DNA from: Diphasiastrum complanatum
Lineage: Eukaryota > Streptophyta > Lycopodiopsida > Lycopodiales > Lycopodiaceae
Direction of reading: 5' to 3'
Length of the DNA: 64,000 nucleotides
Assembly: GCA_029204225.1 (NCBI GenBank)
Contig: CM055098.1
Span: 1,485,106 to 1,549,105 of the forward strand
In this document: in pieces, positions 10,192-24,725 of the stretch
How the letters are laid out: every line of letters begins with the position of its first letter
How positions within the stretch are numbered: position 1 is the stretch's first letter
Position numbers and translations under genes: made by a program
The notes under the pieces: model-generated
What the model was told of the DNA's origin: nothing
Databases searched by the model: none
The model's input: only the letters and a program-made list of their open reading frames with translations

Positions 10192-13100
10192 CTGCAAACT
10201 ATGAAATGTCTTAGTAAATAATTTTGATGGTTGAGCCTTGGTTTGAAGAGGCACTTAAGTTCCACTCTTGCACCACGTCACGACCAACTTTGAGAAAGCT
10301 CAATGAAGTTGATGAAGGACTTTTAGGTGAATCTTAGTAGACGAAAGGACAAGTCTTTAGGTTGAGTTAACAAGTTCAACATATTAGCATAATGATAATG
10401 TTGACCTAGCTTCAATATTCCAACTCCTTTGGGATTTCTAAAGTTGGTAATTCAAGACTATGCGTTTCTATGTTCGCAATCTATCCCACTACACTAGTAT
10501 GCCAAGTCCAATTGAATTTCTATTGCTTTTCCCAATAACAATTTCATAGAATGAACAAATGGACCATTGAGCAAAACAAAGTCTAAAAGTTGCATGCAAA
10601 TATGGGGGAGTTGATCTTTGCTTAGAAGCAAGTTACAATCTAATTGAAAAGGGCATACATAGGTAATAATCATTCTAACAAATTAAAAAAAGGATATTTT
10701 CTGGCTTTGTCCATTCTTGTTGTTTTTATCCAATTAAAAATGTCAAGCTAAATTTTTATATGGCTTTGAGTTACTACTTTTATTAATTCCATAGAATGGA
10801 ATGTTTGCAGGCAACGCTTGGGAGCTGAAAACAACATGCCTTACCTATACTACAAATGCTTACCTTGAGCCCTTTGCAACTTATGTATGGAGATCCTTAT
10901 TTGAGTGAGCTTTAGTCAAAGATTCATCATTCTATCATATATCAAAGAGCTCTTTTGATTAGCAAAGCGTCATCACATTTGCTTATGTGTGTGAGCATGA
11001 GCCATGAGAATTTGATCTAGCAAACAAGTTCCATGTGTGAAAGTACAGTACTTTAAGGACCAAAAATGGATCTTAGAAGATCCACAAGAGAGATTATGTG
11101 CTTGCTTAACAATGCATCAAAAACCTAGACAATAAATCCTAATCTAGATTAGCAATTTGACACATAACAAGTATGGATAATCAATAAACAAGATCAAAGA
11201 CCCAAATCCAAGTCCACACGTGTGTACTACAGGCTGTAGTACGACCTTCAAGCTGAGAAACAAGTAGAAATTGATTTGGTTTCATTTGGATCACAAAAAC
11301 TCAATGTACATAGTGAACTAGCTTGAAATTGCCAATGAGCTCCAAAAATATTCTATCTTCTCACTATGGGAGCTTGGAACACATAGCAAATTCGACTTCC
11401 TTTGTGAAGTCAGGTGGATTTCCAGCATGTAATAAGGAAGTTAACTCGGCCTTTTTGCCCTAGAATGAAACCCTAGTCTATTTCCTAGAGTCATGCTTGG
11501 TAGATAGCTAGTTGGTCAATTTTCACCTTAAATCTAGGATTTAGGTCCTATAAACTAGGAATCACTACCAAAATGACATGATCAACCCTATGGACTTTAC
11601 CTAACCTACATTAGGAGTGGATTGCCACGTGGCATCTTGGCCTCACATGTGTGGAATCCACTTATTTACAAAATTTACATTATACTACATGGTTTTTCAT
11701 CAAGCTAGATTTGCCAATTTTTGGCAATTCTTCACACTCCTCAAATTTAGCTTGATCTATTTACAACTCTCTTGATAGATGAATGAAATCTTTTAGAAGT
11801 GTCTAAAAAATCCAGCTACAGACAAGGAACTTTTGAGACTCCAATAGAGAATGATGTCCATGAAGGATCTTTCACCACCTCTTAAAAAAACCCTTACAAG
11901 ATGTTCCCTTAAATGTGTCTATATACATGTAGCACACTTCAAAACTAAACATCATGCCAAGCCATGGATTCCAAGGCATTTTGTGCACTTGAAGATACAT
12001 CAATTAAACTATTAAGTGCATACATATGTTGCCAAAAACAACTTGCCTTGCTTGATCCACATGATTGAGCCTTGATGGCTCCATCTTGATACTCATGGTT
12101 ATTCTTGGAGTCCTCGGGTCTTGAGCTTGCTCCTCCACTTGAATTGACTCCAAACCATCAATGAATTGAATAAGGTGTTGATCCAAACGTGCTTCTTCAA
12201 GTTTAAAGTCTTCCACTCTTGAAAGACCACATTTCCACCATTGACAACTTCTTTGATGGAAAACAAGTAGATTCTACAATCTCTACTTTGGTACAAGCTC
12301 TCCATCATGAATCTTCTCTCCAATGGAAGCCAACTCCCTATTCAAAGACTTGATTATGAGTACATAATCATGTGCACGCTCCTCACTTCTCCTCATGCTT
12401 TGCAAAATCTGATTTCTAAGCATGGATACTCTTGAAGTGTTACTAGATTCATAGGTTGATTTTAAAGACTCCCAAGCCTCTTTAGCACTTATACATGATG
12501 ATACTTCCCTGAAAAGATCATTGCTCACATTCATTTTCACACAATGAAGTGCTAGCCTAGATCTCTTTTTGTATCTCACTAATTCCTGTGCACCTAGAGG
12601 TTCATCTTCATCCTCAATCAGAAACTCATAAAGGTCTTGGAGCACCAAAAGTGACTCCATCCTAACCTTCCAAATAGCATAATTTGTAGAATTCAATCTC
12701 TCACTAGCTTCTACAAGGTATGCTCCAGCAGATGCCATCTTACTAGTGACTTCTACAAACAAGAAATAGATTTGATTGATCAATCTCCATTTCTAGATCT
12801 CCATCCATCCATCAGTTTCTAGATCTCTCTCGATCACAGTTTCCAATGTTCTAGAAAAATGGATCAAGTGCTAAGAAACTGCATCAATAGCATCAGAACA
12901 TCTCAGACAGAATTCGCCAGCCTTCTCCTCATCATTCAGAAGACATCTATCACTAGGGCGAGTTTTGTCCAACCAGAAATCAAGTCAACACTGTGAATAT
13001 AGTGAAAATTCATCAAATCTTGACAAAATACATCAAAAATGTGATTTTGGCCTCAACCAAAATTCGCCAGTACTGTAATGGACCTTTTCAAACCAATCAG

Positions 13101-16100
13101 ATATTATCTGACCTCTGTGCGAACTTGTTCTGACAACTTTCAAAAATTAGTGAAAAAAACATAGAAAATCCAAGTACAAAACTCGCACAGCATGAAAAGC
13201 AATAAGCTAGAATTCGCACAGCCTCTCAGGAACTTGCCCATAACAAAAAAATGCTAAATATAGCTTCGACGAATTTTGATGGATTGCTAAGGTTGTCAAA
13301 ATCAGCTTCAAGTGAAATTCTAGTCAAAAAGAGTTGTTACAAGCTTACACAAATTCGCACAGGCACTTGCAATGATGATCAGAATTCATAGACAACAACT
13401 GGAACTCGCCCACACATGTCAAAAAATGTGGGAAATTTTTTGAAAAAATTGGTTAAGAAAACCGAATTCGCACAGCCACTTTGCCACGTCATCAAAACTC
13501 GCAGATCGTACAGAAAGTCTTATAATGTTCCCGGCAAGTTCTCTGTCACATGAGCGAATTTCATGTTTTTTATCCCAAAAATGTCTATAAATAGGGGGGC
13601 CCACCCTTGTGCGAGTTCATTCTATGGATGTGCTAGAGAAACTCTGCCAAAATTTTCACAAAATTCAGTCAGAATTTTTTACTTTGCACTTGCTTATTCT
13701 CTCTTCATCGTGTCTACACAAGCCGATACTATCAACCATGTGAGTGCCACATCACATTATGGCGTCCGGTTGGCATCAGAAGCCTCTTCTGAATCGCCCT
13801 AAACTACGGAGATTCACAGTCGAAATTCATCTAGTCACCATTCCAGAATTGGCAGCGAAGATTGAGTCCACTTGGAACTTTCTGGCCAAGCTCAACATTC
13901 ACCTTCCTGCTGCATGTACTGGGCAGCAGTGGGAATGCATCGTGTGAGTGGCATATTCCACTTTTGATGCTGAAAATGAATCCTTTCGAATTCTATCAAG
14001 ACAAAGTGAACTTATCGTTCCGCTGGATGTTTCAGTAATCCAGGAGCATGGTAATTCCACATTCAACATACCAACGGCTGGGGCAAAAGCTAAAAGCATT
14101 CCAGGCTGAGGCGCAGCAATTACAACAACATACCACGTCACAAATGGTTGCCCTCAACAATCAAATCCAGAGCCTGAAAGAAAAACTCAAAAAATTACAA
14201 GCACTACCACCTTCAGATCATGCCCAACACCAACAATTTCATATCCGTCCACAACCACGGGATGATCAAGGAGACGGCGGAGCGGGATCCGGGCACCACT
14301 TTGGCGGTTCTACGACCGCAACCATGGATAGTCAAACGCACGACCAACAACAAGGGCCTGATTCACAGGAAGGGGGAGCGCCTCAAAACCTCGACCAGGG
14401 AGGGGCCACACAACAATCTGACCCCTCATCTCCTCCACCTTCTAACATTTCTCCCCCCCCCCCTCCACCTTCGTCCATTTCAACCTCCTCTAACCCTCAT
14501 CATTCATATCTCCAGACTCGCTTCCCTCGCCTTCCACCAAAACTTTTTCAACCTTTATCATCTCCAAACCCCCCACCACCCGCAGTGGTACCACCTGAAC
14601 GGCATCGAGTGACACTCCGAAATCCAAGTCGGGACATGCTAGAAGCTATGGAGTTCAAGGCAAAATATCCTCAGGATGAAGAGCGCAGTGGGTTTACATT
14701 GCCCGATCTCAAGCAGTGTCGCACCCATAAAGCAAAAGTGCAAGCCTTAGAGCCACAACCAGCTTGGCGACGGTTAATGTTTTTTGCAAATAAGTCGGCA
14801 TTCTTACGCTACCTCAGCACGCCAACTTATTTGCGGGTCAACCCAGAATACTGCCCTCTCAAAAGGTGTGAACCTTTCACACCAGAGTTCACGTCCAACA
14901 AGATCTATTGGCCGCTACTGACAGAGTATGTACAAACAGAAGATCCGACCCGTGATCTAATTTCCAATTGCAGCCAATTTTACAAGTGGTACCATAGGTG
15001 TCCAGACAGGGATGTGCGCTATTTCGCCGACAATTGCGGCCTTATCGCCTTCTTGGCGCCCTTGGCAACTCATTGGGATCATTCGTTACCTCCCATTCTG
15101 TTGGATATTAATAAGCCCTTGGTCACCGAGATGCATCACCTCAACGTGGCCCGACTTTATTATCGTGCGGCCATGACAAGCGCCCTACATGTCGACATGA
15201 TGGAAATCTGGTAAACGCATGGCTTCCTCCATAACATGCTCCACTATTATGGCCCGCGACCCTTTTTGAACAAGCTACGGTGGCAAATGTTGGAGCACGT
15301 TGGCAAAGAGCTGCATGCCATCAGAGTCACTCTCAATAAGGAGACCTACGACAACACTGCCAACAAAGAGCAGCTGCCATTGGCGTGGGACCGCCAATCC
15401 AATAAAGAGGGGGATAATGTTGTCCCTTATATTAGCCCAACATAGTAATTATTGTGGCATGTGTTTTGTAAGCCCACAAGAAATTCGGATCAGGAAAACC
15501 TTATGCTTAGACCTTTTACTATTTAAGTTTAACTATTACAAATAATCATTTGTAATGGGTCAACTTAGAAAGTCTAAGTTTAAGATTTAATTCCTAAGTT
15601 AAGTTAATTCCTAAGTTCAAGTGAAGTTTTATTCTAAGTTAGTGCAAATGCACAAGTTAATTAGCTTAAGTTGGACTTAGTCCCATAAGCATGTTTAAGC
15701 TTAGGCCCACCACTCTTTCCATATATGGAAGTGGATTTCGACCTCCAACAATACGTGTATTAGCTTGTGATAATAAAACACTTTTTGTGATATCTTATGC
15801 ATGCTACTTGTGTTCCCATTGGAATTAGAATACCTTGTGGTAGGTGCTCGAGCCCCACTAGGCTTTTTCCATTGGTTGATTTGTGAATGTTATTATGGGA
15901 TTATCTTTCTGGAGTTAACATAGTGTGTTATTCGCTAGTTGGGAGACCGCCATAGTCTTGCTTGATCTATCCTTTCTTAATTAGAGTGTTCGTCCAGTAG
16001 GGAGACTGCCTTGGAGAATCTAAGACAAGTAATAGAACCATGTCTTGAGTGGAACCTACTCGTAATCACCCTATACAACGCACTTTAAGATCAATCTAAT

Positions 16101-18229
16101 TCAGCCATAATAGAAAACATATTGGTTCCTATATTGGAAATTGATCATGACAATAAATCCTTCATGTGGGATCTTAACAATTCAGATGCAAGCCCATTGG
16201 TTATCATCAAAAGCATTTGGATTTAATTATAGATCATCAAATTTGTCATGATGCCGAAGAAGCAGACAAAAGAAGATATATTGTGTTTCATCCATCTCTT
16301 CTTCGGCCATTTTTTCTCCTTATGGAAAAGCAAGTTGTAGACTAAAGCTACCAGAGGAGTTCAATTCAAACAATCTTGGATCTACAACTATGGAACAAGT
16401 TGCTAGACATGACATCTTCTTCAAGAAAAATTAAATGGAGCATTCAAATTCATCGAACGGGCATCTTCATTTTTGAGGACAAAAATCTTTAAGTAGGGGG
16501 GGTGTCATGTACTTCTAGTACATCAGTGCTAACCAATGCAATATAATATTTAATGTAAGAAGGAGCTATTAGCCTTAAGAACAAGGCGGTTCCCTCTTTA
16601 GGCCCTCCAAAGTTGGTAATAAGGAGGATAGGCCAATAAGGGCCCAAAGTAGGCTAAATAATACTTAACAAGAGCTAACTATCCTTCAAAATAGTTAAGT
16701 TAGAGCACTATTTATAAGTAGGCAAGAGACATCAATTTTTGGATCTTTTGGCTCATTTGCTAGTTTCCTCTTGTGAATGTGAGTCTTGGGATTTCCATTG
16801 TTAGGACTCATGTGCCCTATCCACATGAATCCATGCTCTACTCCATGCTATGTACTAATTCTTTCATTCCTAATTTGATTCTATGGAAATCCTTGTGTTT
16901 TGCTTATGCTATTTTGAATGGTTTGTACTTCTCTTGCTTCTAGCTTTAATTTCATTGTTATTGCTACTTGTTTGGGATTTGGCACATGACATTTTAGCTC
17001 ACTACAACCACCAACTGCTTTCACTATTAGGAACAAAAACCCAAAATGTTTCTTGCATTTGACTCATCATTTTATAGTGACTTACTAGTATGCATTTCAA
17101 ATTTGCTTGACAACTTGTTTATCATTTTAAATGTTTCATTCAAATTTTTGAAAGGCCCCAATCTTGTTGCAATCTTCCCCAAAATTTAAAATTGTAGTCA
17201 TCATAGCTTTGACTCTACAAATCAGGATTTTTGATAAGTTTCAAGTTAGGTTATTCTTCTTTGTAGTACTTTATGAAAGTTCCCAATGTGATATCAAACC
17301 TATTAATCAATCTACAATTGCGAAAATGAAATTCTCTTCTTTGAAGAATATTGTGGCCTCTTTAGTCGCATCTCAAGCTATTGATTGCATACTCATCACG
17401 ATGCAAGAACAGTTGGGTGAGCTTGAGGCACATTTCAAGGCCCTCGTAACTCTTGCAGTGAAACCACCACGTTGAGTTCTACTCTTCCAATCACATGTTT
17501 GGTTCCTACTCTTCTGTTTAAGAATGTGTTGCCTCCATAACATCCCTCTCCATTTGCTTTCGTAGACCATCATGATAATACATCTCACACAATGTCTATA
17601 TTATAGTTGAATTGAAATAGATCTATATGCCTCAGAGTATGGTATGCAATATTTTGTACGTAAGCATTTCAAACATTTGGAAGGTTCCAACGTCATGAAC
17701 AAAATGAAAAAATAACGTGTATTTTTTCTCAAGCAATCCCAACAAAAGAAGAAAACAAAGGTGTCTTGTGGAGTAAAGCTAGAAGAAGATAAGAGGAGAT
17801 ACTTTGAGAGATTGTTTAGATCTATGATATGGCGGGTTTGTGAGTGGCATGACACAGGGTGAGGAGAGGAAAGTGAGAATTTTGGAAAAAAAAAATTCGT
17901 CGTTTTTTTATTGATGTTTCTAGGGCTATAGTGATATAGTGATCCTTTGTCAGACTCTTTTTGCTACATTTTGTATACGAGCTATTCAGAATGATAACAA
18001 ATCATGTGCAACTTTTATTCACCCATTTATACTCTCTAAGCATTCACTATGAAGTTTCTAGGCATTAACAAGAGAACCCTCTTCCTCAACTTTATATTTA
18101 CCTTTACATTTTGAATGTTTCATGAAGTTTGAGGCATTGTGATAAGGAGAAGAAAAGGTGCATTTTCACCGTTGATTGTTGCAACATAGCCTTCCACCTT
18201 ATGGAGATGAGAGAGACCTTATGGAGATG

Positions 18230-18269
<40 letters not shown>

Positions 18270-21200
18270 TAGGCTGTTTTGGAGAAAACATGTTTCCCAG
18301 TCTCTCATTGGTCCACGTTTGCCCTAAAACATCTTTGAAAGGCTTTTGAAAAGCCATTGAAGTGAGAGAACAAGTGCTTTAGAAACTTCTAGAAAGAGAA
18401 GTTTCTAGAAAGAAAAAAATAAGGTATAAAATCGATGCACGATTGTAAAAATTACAGCAAATAAGGATCCTAAAACACTTGAAATGATGAGGGAAACAAT
18501 AGATTATGATTTCATAAGATTAGCACAAGTTGAACCATCAAAATCCATCAAAAATCTATGCTTGAACCTCACTAAATGGCCCAAATCCTTGAAGAAGGCT
18601 TCACACGTGTGAAAGTACGGCCTCCCACAGTCTGAGTACTGTACACCAGACCTACATTCAATCCTATAATCATTAGTAATCACAAGTACTCAAACAATTA
18701 TGAACATAGAGAGCAATTGCACCATTATGAGAGAAAAAACATGAAATTGCTTGATTGATTTTGGTGAGATATCATCACCTATATATACAAGATCCATCAC
18801 GGTTTTGGGCAGGTATGAGTAGCCCTAAACCTATCCCTAATGCTAATTTTGGTGGATCTTTCATCCCTACCAAGTTAGGGTTGGAATCTTGGAGATCCCT
18901 CAACAATGCAAAAATTACCAAAAATAGCTCCTATTTTTTCTCCCTTGTATCTAAGCATAATTTGGACTCATTCCAAAGGTTCTAACACTTAGGTCTACTT
19001 GATAACATCCTTATGAATGGAATCCTATGCTATTTGGCACGTGTGACAAGCCACATCATGACCATTTAACTATTTACAAGTCATATGACCAAAACTAGTC
19101 AAGCTAGAATTGTGAATTTTTAACACTCCTCCTCACTATCTAGCTTGGTTCAATCATTGCTTTACTAATCACTCCAAGTGATGATCTGAACTTCATAAAA
19201 GGTGTCCTTTGAAGTGGTTTAGTAAGTAGATCAGCTACACATTCATTGCTTGGAACATGCTCCAAAGCAATCTCCTTGGCTTGCACCATTTCTCTCACAA
19301 AGTGACATATCTCAATGTGCTTAGATCTTGCATGGAAGATTGGGTTAGATGCAAGGTGTTGGGCTGATATATTGTCATTGTAGATGATTGGTGCCTCCTC
19401 TGAATCCATGATCTTTAGTTCCACCAATAATCTCTTGATCCAAAGTACCTCCTTTGTAGTGGTTGTCAAAGCTTTGTACTCGGCCTCAGTTGAAGATAGA
19501 GATATAGTTTCTTGCTTTTTTGAAAGCCATGAAACCACACCTTCTCCTATGAAAGTTGAATAGGCACTTGTTGATTTCCTATCCCTCTTGTCCCCTGCAA
19601 AATCTGAATCACTAAATGCATGAAGGTTAATCACATCTCCTCTATATAGAATCCCAAAATCCAATGTACCCGAGATGTATCTTAGAATCCTCTTAGCCTT
19701 TTTCCAATGGATATTCAATGGCTTTTGCATGGATTGGCTCAACCTACATACACTAAAGCTAAGATCTGGTCTAGTTATAGTGATCCACATTAAGGAACCT
19801 ATAAGTTGCCTAAACAAAGTGATGTCCATGAAGGATCTTTCATCATCTTCATTTGGCACTTTTACATCTTGCTCCATTGGTGTGTCAACACTTTTGCATA
19901 CTTCCATCTTAAACTTCTTCAAAAGACTTTGAGCATAGTTTACTTGACTTATAAAGATAAAATCAGACCCTCTAAGTACTTCTATGCCTAAGATGAAGTG
20001 AAGACACCCTAGATCTACCATCTTGAACTCTAAGGATAGATCTATCTTGATTTTTTCAATACCATCAACACTATTTCCACTAATGATGATGTCATCTACA
20101 TAAATGAGTAAAAGTACAATACCAACATCATCAAACTTAATGTAAAGAGTGGGATCATATTCACTTTGAACAAAAGAAAGTGAAATAAGATAGCAATGTA
20201 GTCTTGAATTCCAAGATCTCGAGGCTTGCTTCAAGCCATAGATGCTTCTTTGGAGATGGCATACTTTGTTCTCCATTCCATGCTTGATGAACCCTTGTGG
20301 CTGCTCCATATAGATATCCTCTTCCAAAAAACCATTCAAGAAAGCATTAGAGACATCCATTTGACATAGAATCCATCCAAAATGTGATGCAAGTGCAATG
20401 ATTAGTCTTATTGTGACCATCTTGGCCACGGGTGCAAAAGTTTCCTCATAGTCTATCCCTCTCTCTTGAGCATAACCTTTTGCAACTAATCTTGCTTTAT
20501 GTTTGTTAACACTCCCATTTGCATTCAACTTAAGCTTGAAGACCCACTTGCATCCTATTACATTCCTTTGAGGTCTCTCAACAAGCAACCAAGTTTCATT
20601 CTCAATCAAGGCATCATACTCATCCAACATAGCTTTATACCATTCTTTGGAGTTCAATGCATCTTCAACATTAGACGGTTCTTCAAAACTAGATAAAGCA
20701 TAAGAAGTGGATGATATACCCTCAACTTGCTGTCCTTTGCCTTGATATGTGAGCCTTGATGGCTCCACTTTTGCCCTTGAAGATCTCCTTGGTGTGATAG
20801 GTGGGTTTGGTGCTTGCTCCTCCATGAGCTCCTCCTCAAAACCAAGATCTTGCTCCTCGGCCATCTTCTTCTTGATTGTTGGAGCACTTGAGCCTTCTTC
20901 AAGCATATGCATATGATGTTCATCAAAGATGACATCCCTTGAAACAACAAATTTGTTCAAGGATGGGAGATAGACTTTGTAGCCCTTGCTTGAGCTTGCA
21001 TATCCAAGCATGATCCCTCTTGTGGAAGATGGATCCTCCTTGGTTCTTGTTTCCAATGGCACATGCACATAACATATACACCCAAAAACTTTCAAGTGAT
21101 TAAGATTGGGTTTCTTTCCATACAACATCTCATAAGGAGTTTTGCCTTCAATTGCTTTGCAAGACACTCTATTCATCAAGTAGTTTGCACATACAAGAGA

Positions 21201-24200
21201 CTCACCCCAAAAGGATTTGGACAAACAAGCATCTAATCTTAAAGCCTTAGAACATTCACATAATGTTCTATTCCTTCTTTCAGCAACTCCATTTTGTTGA
21301 GGAGTGTAAGGACAAGAAGTCTCTTTCTTGATCCCTTCCTCCTCACAAAAGGCCTTGAACTCATTGGAGATGAATTCTCCACCATTGTCACTTCTAAGAA
21401 TCTTGATGCTATGATTATGATGCTTTTCCACAAACAACTTGAACTTTACAAAAGTATCAAATACTTGAGACTTGAAGGAAAGTAAGAACACCCAACAATA
21501 TCTTGAGTAGTCATCAATGAAGGTTAAAAACATGGATGAACCTCCATTAGATTTGGTGCTAGCAATGTGCACATCCGAGTGTATGAGTTCAAGAGGATGA
21601 GATGACTTTGTGATGGAGTTAGGAAACACCTTCTTATGTGCCTTGGATAAGGCACAAGCTTCACAAACCTTGTCTTCCTTCCCAATAGACCTTGGTAGGC
21701 CTAAAGCATACTCCTCCTTGATCATAGCCTCCATGGAACCCGAGTTGACATGTCCAAGTCTTTTGTGCCATAAAGTAAAGGTAGATATCTTGCTCTTCTC
21801 GGCCAACATGACAACATTAGTATCCACAAATGCATCCAACTTATAAAGTTTGCCAAGTCTAGTGCCCTTAGCCACTATCTTACCCTTCTTCTTGATGAAA
21901 CATTCATTTGAAGCAAAGTCAACATTGAAACCATTGTCTACCATTTGGCCAACACTTAGTAGATTCTTTGTTATTGTAGGAATGTACAAAACACCTTCTA
22001 TGTTGATCTTTTTGGAAGATCCTAAGCAAAGGGGAATGCTACCAACTCCTTCAATCTTACAAGCTTCATCATTTGCTGTATAGATAGACTTTATAGGTCC
22101 ATCATAAGATAAGAGAGAAGAGAAAAACTCCCTTTTACTAGTCATGTGTGAACTAGCACCCGAGTCAATCCACCAAGGATCTTCTCCTTTGAAGCTTGTT
22201 GAAGAAAATATGGACATCATGAGAGAGTCCTCATGTGAACTCTCCTCCTCCTCCTCTTTGCTCATGTTGGCTTGGCTTTGATCTTGCTTCCTCTTGAAGC
22301 ATTCCGAGGCATAATGCCCCATCTTGCTACAATAGTAGCACTTCACCTTTGATTTGTCCTTCTTGAATTTGGTGGTTGATGGAGATGCCTTTGGGGGTCC
22401 TTCTTGATCCTCAAGCTTTGTAGACTTCTTGAATGTTGATCCTTTGCCTTTGGACTTGCCTTTGCCTTTGGTGAAGAGAGCTTGGTCATCTCCACCTTGG
22501 ATGGAAATCCTATCCATCCTCTCTTGCATTTGGCTCCTTCTTGATTCCTCGGCCATGAGCGTGCCTTGGAGTTCTTCAAGTATGGGTAGCTTACCCATAA
22601 TTGCATATCCCTGAACCAAATTGTCAAATTCAAAGCTTAGTCCATTCAATATGAGTTGAACAAGCTCTTCATCCTTGATAGGGTCACCTATAAAGGCTAG
22701 CTCTTTGTTCAATTCCTTTACTCTTAGGACAAAAGTATGTGCACTCTCTCCTTTCTTTTGATAGCTTCTATAGATTTGATTCTTCAAAGCTAACATTCTA
22801 GTTTGGTTCTTGGATTCATAGACCTTTTGCAAAGTCTCCCAAGCATCTTGAGCTGAAGTGCAATCTCCTACCTCTCTTAAGAGTTCATTTGCAACATTCA
22901 TTTTTATGCAATGTAGTGCAACATTGCACCTCTTGATGTATTTGGCTTTTTCTTGAGGATGAATAGGTTCACCCTCCTTACCATTTACAATTTCCATCAG
23001 ATCTTGCATGATCATGATAGATTCCATTCTAACTTTCCATATGGAATAGTTAGTTTTGTTGAGCCTTTCATTAGTATCCAAAAGATATGCATTTATAGAT
23101 GCCATCTAGTCTCCTAATCAAGGACTTGACACAAATGAAAGTTACTTCTATTGATTTGATTGAAGGTCTACCTTATCCCACTTCTTAGGGACCTGAAAAG
23201 ATCAGTAATAGACTTCCTATAAAGATCTAAGAATGATCTCTAACAAAATCAAATCATAGAATACTAGAAACAATGCACTTGCTTGATTGAAGTAGACAAT
23301 ACTAGTAGAATTGCCCTTCTTTCTATAAAGAACATTAAAGCTTCCAAATGATCTGATAAAGAGTGAATTTCAGCAACCTAATATACTTCCAAAATCACTT
23401 GTAAAAGATCTAAATGGAACTTAATGAGGATGCAACACAATCTACTATCCAATCACAAGCAAAAAATGATCAAAATTGATGAAAAATTGATCTAATTTGG
23501 TGCATAAGTCAAGCAATGGTTGGACTGAACCTAAATCACTTTAGGAGGTGCCTACTACACCTTAGAACAGCCTTTAAGAGTCCCCAAAACTCTGATCTTC
23601 CCTCTCCTTGAATGCTAGAAAGCCTTCTCTATGAAATCACCTCCAAAACTCGCTTAGAAATCAATGCTTGGAGCAAGCAAAACTTGCTATCTTGGTAATG
23701 TGAATTGAATTCAACTTTGCCTCTGGTTTTAGACACCTAAACACCTGCAAATGAAGTCACACAACACCAATCTCCAATGTATTTGACTCACTTTGAGTTC
23801 TAGAATCAATACTAGATGCTAAGATCCAATCTACACAAGATTTAGATCAAAAATTGTGATAAAATTGAATGCAAACCAAGGATTTAGCTCATTTCAGCCT
23901 TTAGGCTCTGATACCATGTAAAAATTACAGCAAATAAGGATCCTAAAACACTTGAAATGATGAGGGAAACAATAGATTATGATTTCATAAGATTAGCACA
24001 AGTTGAACCATCAAAATCCATCAAAAATCTATGCTTGAACCTCACTAAATGGCCCAAATCCTTGAAGAAGGCTTCACACGTGTGAAAGTACGGCCTCCCA
24101 CAGTCTGAGTACTGTACACCAGACCTACATTCAATCCTATAATCATTAGTAATCACAAGTACTCAAACAATTATGAACATAGAGAGCAATTGCACCATTA

Positions 24201-24690
24201 TGAGAGAAAAAACATGAAATTGCTTGATTGATTTTGGTGAGATATCATCACCTATATATACAAGATCCATCACGGTTTTGGGCAGGTATGAGTAGCCCTA
24301 AACCTATCCCTAATGCTAATTTTGGTGGATCTTTCATCCCTACCAAGTTAGGGTTGGAATCTTGGAGATCCCTCAACAATGCAAAAATTACCAAAAATAG
24401 CTCCTATTTTTTCTCCCTTGTATCTAAGCATAATTTGGACTCATTCCAAAGGTTCTAACACTTAGGTCTACTTGATAACATCCTTATGAATGGAATCCTA
24501 TGCTATTTGGCACGTGTGACAAGCCACATCATGACCATTTAACTATTTACAAGTCATATGACCAAAACTAGTCAAGCTAGAATTGTGAATTTTTAACACG
24601 ATAAGCGTGAGAAGCGTGAGACAAGAGAGTGCAAATTTTTTGTTTTGTAGGGTTTTTTAGGTTCTGGGTAAATTAGCGATATAGTGAGGT

Positions 24691-24725
<35 letters not shown>

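Larger units (their letters stand above)
18444..24598 (-). mobile_element. Complete, young Ty1/Copia retrotransposon
   Basis: 6155-bp element on the minus strand, same sense as the dynein gene whose intron it occupies. Two 682-bp LTRs (18444-19125 and 23917-24598) look identical base for base. The primer-binding site next to the 5' LTR is TGGTATCAGAGCC (complement of 23904-23916), matching initiator tRNA-Met. A purine tract adjoins the 3' LTR (CTCCTCCTCAC on plus, 19126-19136). Flanking CGAT on both sides is a 4-bp target duplication. One unbroken polyprotein is encoded. All parts needed for transposition are present, so it may be active. Confidence 0.95.

Noticed and set aside
18755-18985. 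A 76-codon frame repeated exactly at 24228.
   Set aside because: It is inside the Copia LTRs; identity reflects LTR duplication.
23904-23916. tRNA-like sequence GGCTCTGATACCA.
   Set aside because: It is a retrotransposon primer-binding site at an LTR edge, here and at 44778 and 55852; no cloverleaf is present.
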